Under the pieces are notes generated by a model. It searched no databases. It saw only the letters and a program-made list of their open reading frames with translations, and had not been told where the DNA came from. The position numbers and the translations under genes were made by a program. DNA of 64,000 bases from the NCBI RefSeq assembly GCF_012273895.1, contig NC_052126.1:2183218-2247217 (forward strand), in the 5' to 3' direction. This stretch comes from Zerene cesonia (Eukaryota; Arthropoda; Insecta; Lepidoptera; Pieridae). Below are positions 39,483 to 49,637 of the stretch, in pieces; within the stretch, counting starts at the first letter, position 1; the number at the start of each line of letters is the position of its first letter.

Positions 39483-39946
39483 AAAAATTCCCCTAATCAA
39501 GTCTAGAAGGCAGTAGATAGATATGGAGTAAGTTACCTTCTTGTAATAAAAAAGTTAGTTAATATCTATATTTTATCTACCCCAATTAGATTGGACTCTC
39601 ACTGCGAAGAGTAGGTAGGTTTATAGTTTATTTTTCTTAAGTTGATTAAATTTTTGATAAAAAAAAAACATATTTAAATAGTCCCTTCTAGTAAACTGTA
39701 TCTACGGAATAACAGCGAGACAACTCACGACATTATCAAGTGCGTTCGGTAAACTGTACGAAGGATCTCTAATCAAAGACAATGGTTCCGTAGAGTCGGT
39801 GACGTTCGACGATTGTTCGAGAATAAATTGAAATTTCCATTTGTAAGCGGTTAAAAACTTTCAAGAGTATGACATCAATTATTATAGCATTAAAGACCTA
39901 TCTTGTAAACGTTGAGTAATTTTGCAGAATTATTAGAAGTTCTATG

Positions 39947-40125
39947 CATCATCATCATCAGCTCATATATGTTCCCACTACTAGGACACAGGCCTTCTAT
40001 GAGGGTTTAGGCCATAATCCACCACGCTGGCCATGTGCGGATTGGCAGATGTCACATGTCGTCGCACTTTTAATTCTACCGTTTTAAGCAGTGGTGATGT
40101 TATCCTCATGTGTAGATAAATTGAA
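39947..40125 (-). mobile_element. SINE C or LINE-tail copy, reverse
   Basis: It opens with CATCATCATCATCAGCTCAT, the reverse of the (GAT)n tail seen at 13275, 41890 and 59240, followed by GACACAGGCCTTCTATGAGG. Confidence 0.55.
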
Positions 40126-40755
40126 AAAGTTCTATTGAATATACGTAATTTATTCGAAGAGTTTAATAAGTTAATGTTTATTAAGTGATGTATGCATGTA
40201 TGCTTGAGTCTGTTTCACTAATCGATTTGCATAAAATGTTTTTCTATTCTTTTTATTTATTCTATTAATACCTGATTTCCGTATACCAATTGAAGTCAAA
40301 TTAATGTTCGTGCCATTAACTCAATAACAAAGCTGTATCTATGGTCATTTGCAATCGCTTGCAAAAACTGCCCAATTTTGACATTTTACAGGTGACTTTT
40401 TTAAAGTGTGTAAAAACTAATCAAACAAATAAAAAAAACAAATATTAAGTTAACCAAAAATCAATACTGTGTCACAAAATAAGATTATACAATAGCTTGA
40501 TACCCGATTTATATGATTTCTGTGTAAGTATGAAGCGGGTATCGAAAACTTCATTTGTTTACATTTTTGCTCATCCTTTGGGATATCCCCCGATCACATC
40601 TATATGCAAATACGGAATATCACTATTACCTAGGATTTTATATTTAGATACACGAGAAAAATGTCGTGTATTTCCGTTTGTTTTGAAAAAAAAATGACAT
40701 TCGAATACTGTCGGAAACTTATGGATAATAACATAATAAATTATATTAATATAAA
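40126..40755. other. AT-rich stretch, no gene seen
   Basis: The frame at 40497-40697 has no motif or splice context. Confidence 0.4.
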
Positions 40756-40967
40756 GTGAAGTCCCGTGTCCCCTAGTGGGGTATGGGGCAGATGATGTAC
40801 ATCCGTTTCACTGATCGATTTTCTATAGGGACAAGTAGGTGATCAGCCTTCTGTGTCCTGCCAGACCGAGACATTTTTTTTTTTTTTTTGTGCGTCCCCA
40901 CCGGGAATTGAACCCAGGACCCCTCGGTTCTACGCTCACGCGTTAACCACTGTACCAAGGAGGCGGT
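40756..40967 (-). mobile_element. tRNA-derived SINE (SINE B)
   Basis: On the minus strand the head resembles a tRNA: an A-box-like TGGTACAGTGGTT (40957-40945) and a B box GGTTCAATTCC (40914-40904) about 30 bases apart, the layout of an internal RNA polymerase III promoter. An A-run and a 3' body (GGACACAGAAGGCTGATCAC) follow. Relatives lie at 43928-44124 and 62157-62256. The flanking body and repeated copies argue against a working tRNA gene. Confidence 0.7.
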
Positions 40968-41060
40968 CTATATTATATATTAATATAGGTCTATATTAAT
41001 ATAGGTATGTATAAATATATGATTATAGGTATGTATCTATTAATTATATGGTTTCTTCAT

Positions 41061-41358
41061 GTGGGAGTCGTGCAGTCTTCGGCACTAATTGAATCAGGTC
41101 ACACCAGAGAAGTTGCCACACCTCCACAGGATATCAGTGTTATATAGAAGCATGCGAATGCTCCTGTGTTACGTACTATGAATGGGAGAGTCGGAGGCCT
41201 ACATCCTTTATCGGTCATTTCATTTATTTCCATCGTGAATCTATTCCTTGTCCCTTATAATCGGACAACGCTTTTGCAGAGGCCTACCTCTATAGAATAT
41301 GTTCATGAGAGAAGGTGATCGCTTACCAGCTCAGTTCTACGCACTAACATAAAAAAAT
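41061..41358 (+). mobile_element. SINE A, diverged near-full copy
   Basis: It runs from GTGGGAGTCGTGCAGTCTTC to a short A-run (about 41352-41357). It carries small indels relative to 8623-8951. Confidence 0.6.
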
Positions 41359-41689
41359 GAAGACTATAAGTAACAATCTATTTGCTCATATAATTAATAC
41401 GATAATTAGTTTGTTCGTTTGTAAGTGTTCCTTCTGCTCTGTGTATAAAGAGATCATTATAAAGTTTTAAACAAAGGAGTTGACAAACTAGATATTTCTC
41501 GTAAATAATTACCAAAATTTATAACTCCTAAGCATAAATGACAATTAAATAATTTTCACATTAATTAAGACATTTTCAATCATTATATTATCTACGATCT
41601 ATTAAGAGCTATAGTTATCTAAGATTAGCTATGCCTAGCGGTTTTAATCGTACATGATGTTTGACCGTAAGCCACCTCAAATGGTCTAG

Positions 41690-41909
41690 GACCGCCTTAA
41701 GAAGCAGTGCTCAGTGGTGAAGACCTCGAACTTAAAATCGATAAGTCGGGGTTCGAGACCGTCGTGAGGAAACCGTCGTGACCAAGAATCAAAAGTTTGA
41801 CGACATGCGCCAACTTGGTGGAGCGTGGTGGATTATGCTTTGAACCCTCATAGAAGGCCTGTGTTCCAGCAGTGGGATCATGTATGGGCTGATGATGATG
41901 ATGGTAAAA
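41690..41909 (+). mobile_element. tRNA-derived SINE with GAT tail (SINE C)
   Basis: The head has an A-box-like GCTCAGTGGTGAAGACC (about 41709-41725) and a B box GGTTCGAGACC (about 41750-41760). The body ends in the widespread block AACCCTCATAGAAGGCCTGT, then GGGCTGATGATGATGATGG. Tail-only copies lie at 13204-13275, 50185-50252 and 59209-59252. Confidence 0.65.
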
Positions 41910-43198
41910 TTTACTATATAATACTTGAAATTAGTGCGTTCAAACAAACAATCTCTTCATCTTTGTATTCTTAGTAAAAATAAGTTAGTCCGTTTCATTT
42001 TTTCTGTGTTACGATCTAACTTAACTAAACAACTCCCGTGGCCCCTCCACTAAATCGGCTCGACGGAACACAGTGGGGTTTTAGTCGGTAGGAATCTGAC
42101 ATAACCCACGGTTCTTTCCTCGGGGGCCGTGGGTATCTATGCAAGATTTTACCAAAGAACAAAACGGGCAAAGCTGAGTAGTACTATTATATACTTACGG
42201 ACATTTAAGAAATACTAGGTAGGTACTAAAGGACATCTCAACTATAACAATAATTGGTAACTAAAAATACGTCACAATTTGTAAGTCCCTTTACGGAACT
42301 AAACACAAAACATTTTCACTTCCGAGATATTCATTTTACTTTTATGTAGGTTTTTCCTTGAAATAAACCTTATATAGGTACGGTTATATTCAAAAAAACG
42401 AGTCCATAAATAAGTCGGGTCTCTATTTTATTTTGTATCGTAAGAAAAGTATGTAAATAGTATAAATGCCGAGATAAACAACTTTATCTGCTTATGATAT
42501 TCTATATTTGCTCCTATAAACCATTAAGAAATAAAATATTAACTAAATGGGTTTATTTTAACCATGTGATAATTATTATAGTCATATATTTTAAATACTA
42601 ACAAATACTTTTTTTTCTTATATTAAAATAAATAAAACATATCTATATAATTACATAATATCGGAGTCCTTATTTTTTAACATTTAGGTTTTTTTATTAT
42701 TTGTATAGATTTTGGAAAACATAATTTGAGCCTATAGAAATAATGAAACAATACTATCTTCTCCATATGTGACAAACGATAGCTGAAAAACAGTGTTGCT
42801 AGGAAGCCAGGGGTCCTAAACAACTATTACATATAAACTGAGTAAATTGTAGCCGATTATGCTGTTGTTTTTACATTTTTTTTCCTTAATAGGTACAATT
42901 TTATTTACGGCGCTTTTCTTTTCATTTGTTTTTAAAATGACAATATATTAATTGGTTTCTTGATTTTTTCTTTCTTATCTAAACATTTATAAAACAAATA
43001 CCTAACGTCGGTAATCAATGTAAAATCACAGTCTAATATAAAATCTAAACGAAGCATCTCACCTAGCATCTGCTAACTCAAGATGAGTTTTCTGTTTCTT
43101 GGAGGCTTGTACCAACAACTTAGATGTTAAATTTCGCGCTTCGACGCAACCTACCGCGTTTAGGCTCGTTGTGTACTGGGAAACACTGCTAAGTTTCA
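41910..43198. other. AT-rich stretch with one repeat copy
   Basis: About 42035-42160 is another copy of the repeat at 11637-11760 (TAGGAATCTGACATAACCCA). Nothing else could be identified. Confidence 0.5.
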
Positions 43199-43366
43199 TC
43201 ACACTAATATTATAAATGTGAAAGTTTGTTTGTTTGGATGTCTGTCCGTTAAACTTGGTATACGGGAAGGGTATGCTGACTTGGGTGACAGGATAGTTTA
43301 TCCCGATTAAAAGCTCCCTTGTGATAATACAGGAGTCTTGATATCTGGGCGGAGCCAGGACCAACG
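43199..43366 (+). mobile_element. Helitron-like element, family C
   Basis: It starts CACACTAATATTATAAATGT and continues GTCCGTTAAACTTGGTATAC and TTTATCCCGATTAAAAGCTC. It shares this build with 61120-61306. The 101-codon minus-strand frame here is incidental. Confidence 0.55.
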
Positions 43367-43504
43367 TCTGTTGAATTAATATTACCTAATCAGCCCGCAG
43401 ATATGCCTGTGTGGTTAAAAGAAATTCCCGTGGGAATGAGATATTTGTTGTTAAAAATAGAAGCCTTATCCTCTTGCCTTCTAACTATAACAGACTGACA
43501 CAAA

Positions 43505-43734
43505 ATCCCCATTAATGTGATTAATGCGAGAGTAAATCTGTATGTCTGGCTTTTCTTCACGCCTAAGAACGATTTTTATTCAATTTTGTACAGAGACAGA
43601 TTGAGACCCAAGAAAGAACATAAGATAGTTTTTATCCTGAAAATCCCAGGGGACCGAGAGCTATGCGGAAAGATAAACGAGATTATCTATTTTTTGCCTT
43701 CGATTACGCGGGCGAAGCTGCCAGTGGTATGGTA
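43505..43734 (+). mobile_element. Helitron-like element, unclassified
   Basis: Start ATTAATGTGATTAATGCGAG, interior CTTCACGCCTAAGAACGATT, end ATTACGCGGGCGAAGCTGCC. It has the family layout with a weak 3' hairpin. Confidence 0.45.
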
Positions 43735-43927
43735 GTCATACTTACCATAAAATAAATTTGGAACGTGATTGTGAAAAACGAAAAAAACACGCTTTTGCAT
43801 ATATTATAATATGAGTAGGTAAGTTGTAAATATACACACAAATTCATCGTGATAGCTGGTGATCCACCAACTGCCACACAAACATCTTAACACTCCTAAT
43901 TTATCAAGAAAACGTCACGATAATTAA

Positions 43928-44124
43928 AGTGAAGTCTCTTGTCTCCATGGGGCAGGAGGCAGATAATATTCATCTTTTTCACTGATCGATTTTCTTTATG
44001 ACAAGTAGGTGATCAGCCTTCTGTGTCCTGCCAGAACGAGACATTATTATTTTGAGCGTCCCAACCGTGATTCGAACCCAGAACCCATCGGTTCTACGCC
44101 CACGTTAACCACTGTACCAAGGAA
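43928..44124 (-). mobile_element. tRNA-derived SINE (SINE B), diverged
   Basis: It matches 40756-40967 over its length, including TTCTGTGTCCTGCCAGAACG and the tRNA-like head, which has lost part of the A-box region. Confidence 0.6.
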
Positions 44125-45872
44125 ATCACGATAATCAGCCGCTAGAGAATAAAATCCGAAACAAAGGCATTAAATTTTGTGCCCACTGAACTAACGCCAT
44201 ATCACACCCAGTGTGGCTCGCTGACGTGTTTTCATAAACTCACAGAGGCGAGGCTAAGCCGGTATTTCATTTGGAACTTTACAAATTATATCGCCAGCTT
44301 CTTCGCTGACGTGGATAAGTTAAGCACAATGATTAATTAAAGCTAGTTATATTGCCCATTTAACTTTGTTGCAAGCGGTTGTTGGTTAACAAGATGTTTT
44401 ATCAGTTCTGAATATTCTGAATGGTTTTATTACCTGTCCTTATAACTGTCAAATTTTCATATTTATAAAATACCGCAAGAAGCGAGCGCGCGAAGCGAGC
44501 GAGCGTGCCATAAATGGAGTCGAGGTTTTTTTTATTGAAATTTAATGTTGTTTTATTTTAAGGTAAAAATTCACTCTTTGTATTTCATTTCATTATGTAC
44601 TGAGGTTCACTATTTATACAAACACTTCAATTGAATTAATTATCTTAATTATTATTTATTCCATTATTAATCTTTGCATGGATAAAATGTTATATTACCT
44701 TACTAACAAAACATAATGGTATCTGAACGAATAATAAGAAAGTATTATTAAGTAAAATTTTATGTATAGATAGATTCACACAAATTAAATATACAACATG
44801 AAACCTTTCATCCAATCTTTCCAGTATCAATATTCGGCCAAACTCCAATAGCAACGACAAAGTTTAAGATGGAAACACAAATATTATTACTATCGGATCC
44901 CAACAGATGTATAGATTAATCAAGATTCAGCAAAGTAAACTAAAATTAACTATTGCTTTTGAAATCAGCGTTGATTTTAGCTCTTGTTAGATAGTTTGAC
45001 CTACATTTTGTGTACTCTAACTTAATTACACTTCTGTGAGAGTCTACTGGAACTTAGAACTGATATGAAACAAGTAATATGTAGTTATTTTTATGCATTA
45101 CACTTTTAAGCACGTTAGTGCTATCATGGTGTACTGTTTTCATCTATTAGGCGGGCATTTCAAAATTCGTGTAGGACTCCAGCTTATAAAAAAAATATTT
45201 TAACGCGAAAAACGTTTGGGGAAAAGAAAACAATTTACGCATTGAAAAATACAATATATATTTATGCGTATAACATAAACAATCCAATTTGTAAATTCTC
45301 CAATGTGTTAATTAAATGCCTTTGAATCTACGCTTTATACGATAGCTCCTAATTTCTTTCTTATTTAATCCACCTCTAGATAAGCAAAGTTTTATATAAC
45401 ATGATATTAAACTTATTTTACGACAAATGTTCAACATACATTCATCTATTTGCTCGCGACACTATTGTATAACTCAAAAAATTCTTTCCTTCGCTTTCTA
45501 CTTTTGCCTTTTTCGTAACCAAGGGGTTAAATGTTTCTTCTATGTAAAAAGCTATGTTTAGATAAATAAAAAACTTAAATAAATTTAATTATAATTGCAA
45601 TTTTAAACTCGCTGAGCTCTTTTATGCACAAGGATAGTGCTTAGCTCGTTAGTACGATTATAACGAAAAATTTTGTAGATGGACATTCGTAAATGAGCTT
45701 TGTAAAATGTAACAAAAACAGCTTAATAATATTATTTAAGATCGCACTACGACTATTTCTATTATATTTAGTCGGTTTTATATTCGAGAAAATAGTTGAT
45801 TAGTCTCTTGAGCCCCATACAAGCTAAATTAAATTATTTCGACGACAAGAAAATTCCAATTGGTTCCAACAA
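44125..45872. other. AT-rich stretch downstream of attacin
   Basis: One GC-rich simple repeat lies at about 44473-44505 (GAAGCGAGCGCGCGAAGCGA). No gene could be supported. Confidence 0.5.
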
Positions 45873-45878
45873 TTTATT
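45873..45878 (-). terminator. Poly-A signal of the attacin gene
   Basis: AATAAA on the minus strand, 47 bases beyond the attacin stop codon. Confidence 0.7.
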
Positions 45879-45924
45879 TTATATACCAATTGATTTATAA
45901 CCTTATAAAATTGCAATTATTCTT

Positions 45925-47504
45925 TTACATATTTGGAAAGGTTGTCTTATAGTTAATGCCAACGAATGGTTCCCAGCTGCTACGAGGTATGAAAGGGGAG
46001 AAAGATCGTTGGGCACCAGCATTCAAGTTCAAGGAGGAGGTCGGGTCACGGTAGAGGTTGAATTTGCCCAGAGCTGCGACATCTGTCTTTTGGAATAGGT
46101 CTGTATGGGCTGCGCTCAAACCTGCCCCTATTTTATCCCTGAAACCTCATTTTTAGTTTAAGTTCCAGTTAGATTTATCTGTAATTAATTTTTTTGATAC
46201 ATTTGTGGATTATAAAATACTTTCTGTTTGGTTTTATACGAGTCGGCGAGTTTTATAAAAACTTCTAATGGGCGATCAGTTAATTCCCAACATAATTTCA
46301 GTTTTGTTATAATGTACTTCTTTTATACAATCTTTATTATAAATTACTTACTTGTACATATAATCAAGATTACCACCAAACGTATTGTGATTCGGCAGCT
46401 CGTGTGTATTCGGAAAGTTTCGTGTGATGAAGGCGCCAGCATCCAGCTTATGATCATTGGCGTTCACTAAGTTAACTCTCCCGGCTGCTGTGAGCTGCTT
46501 GCCGTAGTCTGGGATTCCTTTAGCTGATAAACTTACTCCGTGACCATTACTGAAACATTATGGAATTTGTTTTGTGATAGAATAGACATACTATTCAATT
46601 TTATTAAATGGCTTTGATTCGAAATACGTCTTTAATTTTAACGCAACTGCATTTGTATATCTTCTCTAAAACTAAGGCACAATGTCCTATCCTATCCTAC
46701 TAATATTATAAATGCGAAAGATTGTGAGGATGGATGAACTATGTGTATGTGTATGTTTGTTTTGCTCTTTTACTCAAACACTACTGAACCGATTGCAATG
46801 AAATTTGGTACGTAGATAGCCATACAACTGGAATAACACAGGCAACATTTTATTCCGATATTCCTTCGGCATACAGAGTTACGCAGGGTGCAGCTAGTAT
46901 TTTTATATTTTTTCTAATATCAATCAATTGAAAAATTAAATAAAAACAAGAGGAACTAGTGAAGTGATGTTTTATTTTTGATAATATAAAAGTCCAAAAC
47001 ACAATTCTATCAAGATGTATTAATACAAAATATAAGACATATTAAATGCAAAAATATATAAATCTTAGAAGTTCTATCAAACTAAAAACCATGCGAATAT
47101 ACCAAAGAAAAGTAAATAGTACAAAGAGGATAGATTAGCTTGTTTTTTTTTTTTGTATGTTTGTTTGCTTTCCTTAAAGGAAAGCAAGCAAGCCTAAGTA
47201 AAGACTTAAAACATGTACTGTATTTTTTATTAGTAAAACTATAACAATAAAAATGAACTTACGCCGTATCGAAGTCCACTCCACCAGAATAGGAGGTCAG
47301 TTTACCGTCAGGGCTATAGGTTTTGGACACCGTTTGACTCAACTGCCTTTCATCATTGCCGGCGAAAGGCGTCTTCGAAGCCAATGTATCTCGTCTCACT
47401 CTCAGGTACCCCAGTTCCTCCGAGCTCAGCGTCGGTACATCGACTAACACATATCTGCAATTGGCTCCAGCTAACAAAACTAAGAAAATTATTCCCTTGA
47501 ACAT
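45925..47504 (-). CDS. Att: Attacin (preproattacin), three coding exons
   Basis: Secreted antibacterial effector. Attacins are known to disturb outer-membrane assembly of Gram-negative bacteria and are made in fat body and haemocytes after infection. Coding exons on the minus strand are 47504-47263, 46549-46352 and 46138-45925. The introns (713 and 213 bp) are GTAAGT...AG and both fall in phase 2. Start is the ATG at 47504, followed at once by a hydrophobic signal peptide ending near A-N-C (residue 16). The pro-region is 17-38 and ends in the furin-type R-V-R-R (35-38), so the mature chain begins at Asp39 (179 residues of 217). The N-terminal attacin region includes NGHGVSL (82-88). The C-terminal region has FGGNLDYMY (138-146), LSAAHTD (154-160) and RSSWEPFVG (199-207) near the end. 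No cysteine occurs in the mature part and 17 of 179 residues are glycine. Length and order match complete lepidopteran attacins and no lesion is visible. Intron 1 contains a Helitron-like element. Confidence 0.93.
46695..46898 (+). mobile_element. Family A Helitron-like element inside attacin intron 1
   Basis: It starts TCCTACTAATATTATAAATG and ends GGTGCAGCTAGT, opposite to the gene. The 3' hairpin is degraded (ACGCAGGGTGCAGC). It lies 146 bases upstream of attacin exon 2 in the intron. Confidence 0.65.
47165..47187. repeat. 11-bp palindrome in attacin intron 1
   Basis: TTGCTTTCCTT (47165-47175), a central A, then the exact reverse complement (47177-47187), next to a T-run (about 47144-47155). 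Confidence 0.6.
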
Positions 47505-47560
47505 ATTGCTTCGTAATAGGACAGAGTTGAGATGAATGTGATTGAAACAGGACCGTGGAG

Positions 47561-47568
47561 CTTATATA
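47561..47568 (-). promoter_or_regulatory. TATA box of attacin
   Basis: TATATAAG on the minus strand, 57 bases upstream of the start codon. Initiator-like TCA words lie about 23-35 bases downstream (47545-47531). This predicts a short leader of roughly 30 bases. Confidence 0.75.
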
Positions 47569-47583
47569 CAGATGAGATAATAA

Positions 47584-47593
47584 GGGAATTCCC
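47584..47593. promoter_or_regulatory. Perfect palindromic kappa-B site of attacin
   Basis: GGGAATTCCC fits the insect kappa-B consensus GGGRAYYYYY at every position. It sits 16 bases upstream of the TATA box. An AGATAA GATA motif lies between them (47575-47580) and a TGATAAG lies upstream (47621-47627). Paired kappa-B and GATA sites are typical of insect immune promoters, so Rel/Relish-driven induction is inferred. Confidence 0.8.
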
Positions 47594-47972
47594 ATTCGGG
47601 GCACCTATTGCTTCGTTTGTTGATAAGGTACAAATACATACATATACTGGATCGGCCTGTATAAGATCAATATTATTGCTAGCTAATTAGCATCTTATTG
47701 GTAACTGTCATCATATCACTTGGAATCAGGAAATTATTTAATTTTATTAAATTATTGATAGATTTTTTTCACTTTGGAAAATAGTTGAGAGTGTTTTCTT
47801 ATTTGTAATATACGACATTATATGTTATTTTTATACAGTTGATATGTCAGCCACTTCAATTTATTTTTTCCCGTCACTAACAGTGCCCACTTAGCCAAAC
47901 TATATACGTATTAAATCAATGCACTTTTTTTACTTCTAAAATAAAGTACGAATCGAACAAAGTTAGTGTATT

Positions 47973-48289
47973 GTGGGAATCGAACATGCTTCGGCACGAA
48001 TTGGGCCAGCTTGCACCGGGCAGTACCACACCTCCACAGAAAACCGGCAAGAAATAAAAGCATGCTATTGTGTTTCATACAGTGAGTTTGGAAGCCGGAG
48101 ACCTTTTCACTACCTCTCCCAGTCCATGCCTTCTTTTCAGTCGTCAATCCTTTCCTTATCCCTTACCCCTTTAAAGCAAGCAGCACAGAGGCACTACATA
48201 CTACCCTGTGAATGTTCATGGGCGGTGGTTGGTGATCGCTTATCATCAGGCGAACCACCAGCTTAGTTGCCCGCTATGATATATAAAAA
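47973..48289 (+). mobile_element. SINE A copy upstream of attacin
   Basis: It runs from GTGGGAATCGAACATGCTTC to GCGAACCACCAGCTTAGTTG and a short A-rich tail. It starts about 470 bases upstream of the attacin ATG, in the opposite orientation. Frames at 47911-48147 and 47973-48266 belong to it. Confidence 0.65.
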
Positions 48290-49265
48290 TGAGCTTAACA
48301 GTAAAGCCTTAAAGTTTACGATCCTTATTATTACCTTACATTATATATTATTACTGCATACTAATATAGAATAACACTAAGCATTTTTGATCGATTAAAA
48401 ACCATGCTGTTATTGGGAATCATGTTAATCATCATGGCATGATTCTTGAATTAGTATTGGAACTGGCGAGTGAGTTTGACATCTTAAAATATATAAGTGT
48501 ATATAGGTGGTATCACATATCTTTCCCTCACTGGAAGTTCTCCTGATTTATGACAGCATGGTAAGCTCGTAGGTTTAGAAACATATATCTATAGAAATTT
48601 ATTTCTAGTATACGAGATCTTCGAGTTAACTTTTTTACTAAATCGGAACTAGACCAAATTTAAATGAAACCACATTAGTGGCACCAGCAAAAGAATCGTG
48701 AAAACCGATTGACCTAGTGAAAAAAATCAGTCGAACTGATAACGTCATCCTTTTTTAATGTCGGTTGAAAATTACAATTTAGCTATACGACTTCGTGATA
48801 ATACATTCCTGACCTCGATCATTACAAAATATAGACGTTGGGAAGCTGATACTAATGATATGTCTTTAGGTATAGCTCAGTGAATCCCCTTTTGAATGAG
48901 GATATTTATAGTGCATATTATGCTATTTATCATCTAATTAATTGGATCGCGGCTTCGTTTTCGAGTATGCTTCGTATAAAAATACGTTAACATTTGGTGA
49001 TATTTGTCTTTGCTTTTATTTAATGCAAACATTTTTTAAATAATTTCCAGTAGGAATTGAAGTTACTTTTATCTATTAAGTTAAAGCAGCAACACAATTT
49101 TTACATATGTATTTTTTTGCATATAAGTAGGTAATTACTATAAATATAAATAATTTTAAAGACATTATTAAATTTTTTTAAAAACCCCCAGTCCAAGTGC
49201 CGAGAGGCCTTTTGGTACCTAAATAAATACATCTAAAAATTCGTTAAAAAACTAGATATTTGTTA
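48290..49265. other. AT-rich stretch, no gene seen
   Basis: A scrap of a common repeat lies near 48690-48770 (AAAAACCGATTGACC-like and ATGTCGGTTGAAAA). Otherwise featureless. Confidence 0.45.
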
Positions 49266-49637
49266 TCATTCAATAGATGTATACATAATAGTATTTCCCT
49301 CTGAATCCATCTGTGTCTCGATAAACTTCAATCCGTGTACATCCGGACGGATATTAACTTCCAACAAACCGGCATTACAAAATATCTTGTCCCTTCAAGT
49401 AAAAATAACAATATGATAAATGTATTTACTGATTGTCAATTACCGGCTTCTATTTTCTTATAGTAGAAACTGGCTTTTCGCTCACGTCTTCACTGGTTTT
49501 TTCAACAGAAATTGTTATTTCATCGCGGTATAAGCGCCTAGGTATGTAGTATCCTATATATCTTAAGACACAAGAATTATTCAATAAAATCGCTCCTTGC
49601 CATGTGAAAGAAATACAAATAAATAGACACACTTCAT
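49266..49637 (-). CDS. Unrecognised small protein gene candidate, 5' end uncertain or broken
   Basis: I do not recognise this protein. Two adjacent minus-strand pieces look coding. The downstream piece (about 49385-49266) starts I-F-C-N-A-G-L-L-E-V, has no biased composition and ends TGA. The upstream piece (to about 49486) includes C-V-L-R-Y-I-G-Y-Y-I-P-R-R. They join in frame through a GTGAGC donor (49485) and an ACAAG acceptor (49386), a 100-bp intron. A rival junction (GTAATT at 49443, GAAG at 49393) would need a one-base change in the A-run at 49453-49456. At the 5' end an ATG (49637) opens a signal-like M-K-C-V-Y-L-F-V-F-L-S, but the frame is off by two bases from the rest at about 49604-49603, and its own frame stops soon after. 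Either this is a pseudogene, or an assembly indel, or the true first exon lies upstream. The protein would be about 90 residues with few cysteines. Confidence 0.4.

Noticed and set aside
40903..40967. A tRNA gene on the minus strand
   Set aside because: The tRNA-like head is attached to a repeated SINE body with an A-run, and related copies have decayed in parallel.
43059..43364. 101-codon minus-strand frame
   Set aside because: It is the reverse reading of a family C mobile element.
46138..46351. A second, C-terminal-only attacin gene starting near 46119
   Set aside because: The frame there begins at a TTG and is preceded by a good acceptor in phase with exon 2; it is attacin exon 3, not a separate gene.
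46228..46470. Plus-strand 80-codon frame
   Set aside because: It is the antisense shadow of attacin exon 2.
47253..47447. Plus-strand 64-codon frame (and a second minus frame 47353-47604)
   Set aside because: They overlap attacin exon 1 in other frames; the attacin frame has the signal peptide, splice sites and family similarity.
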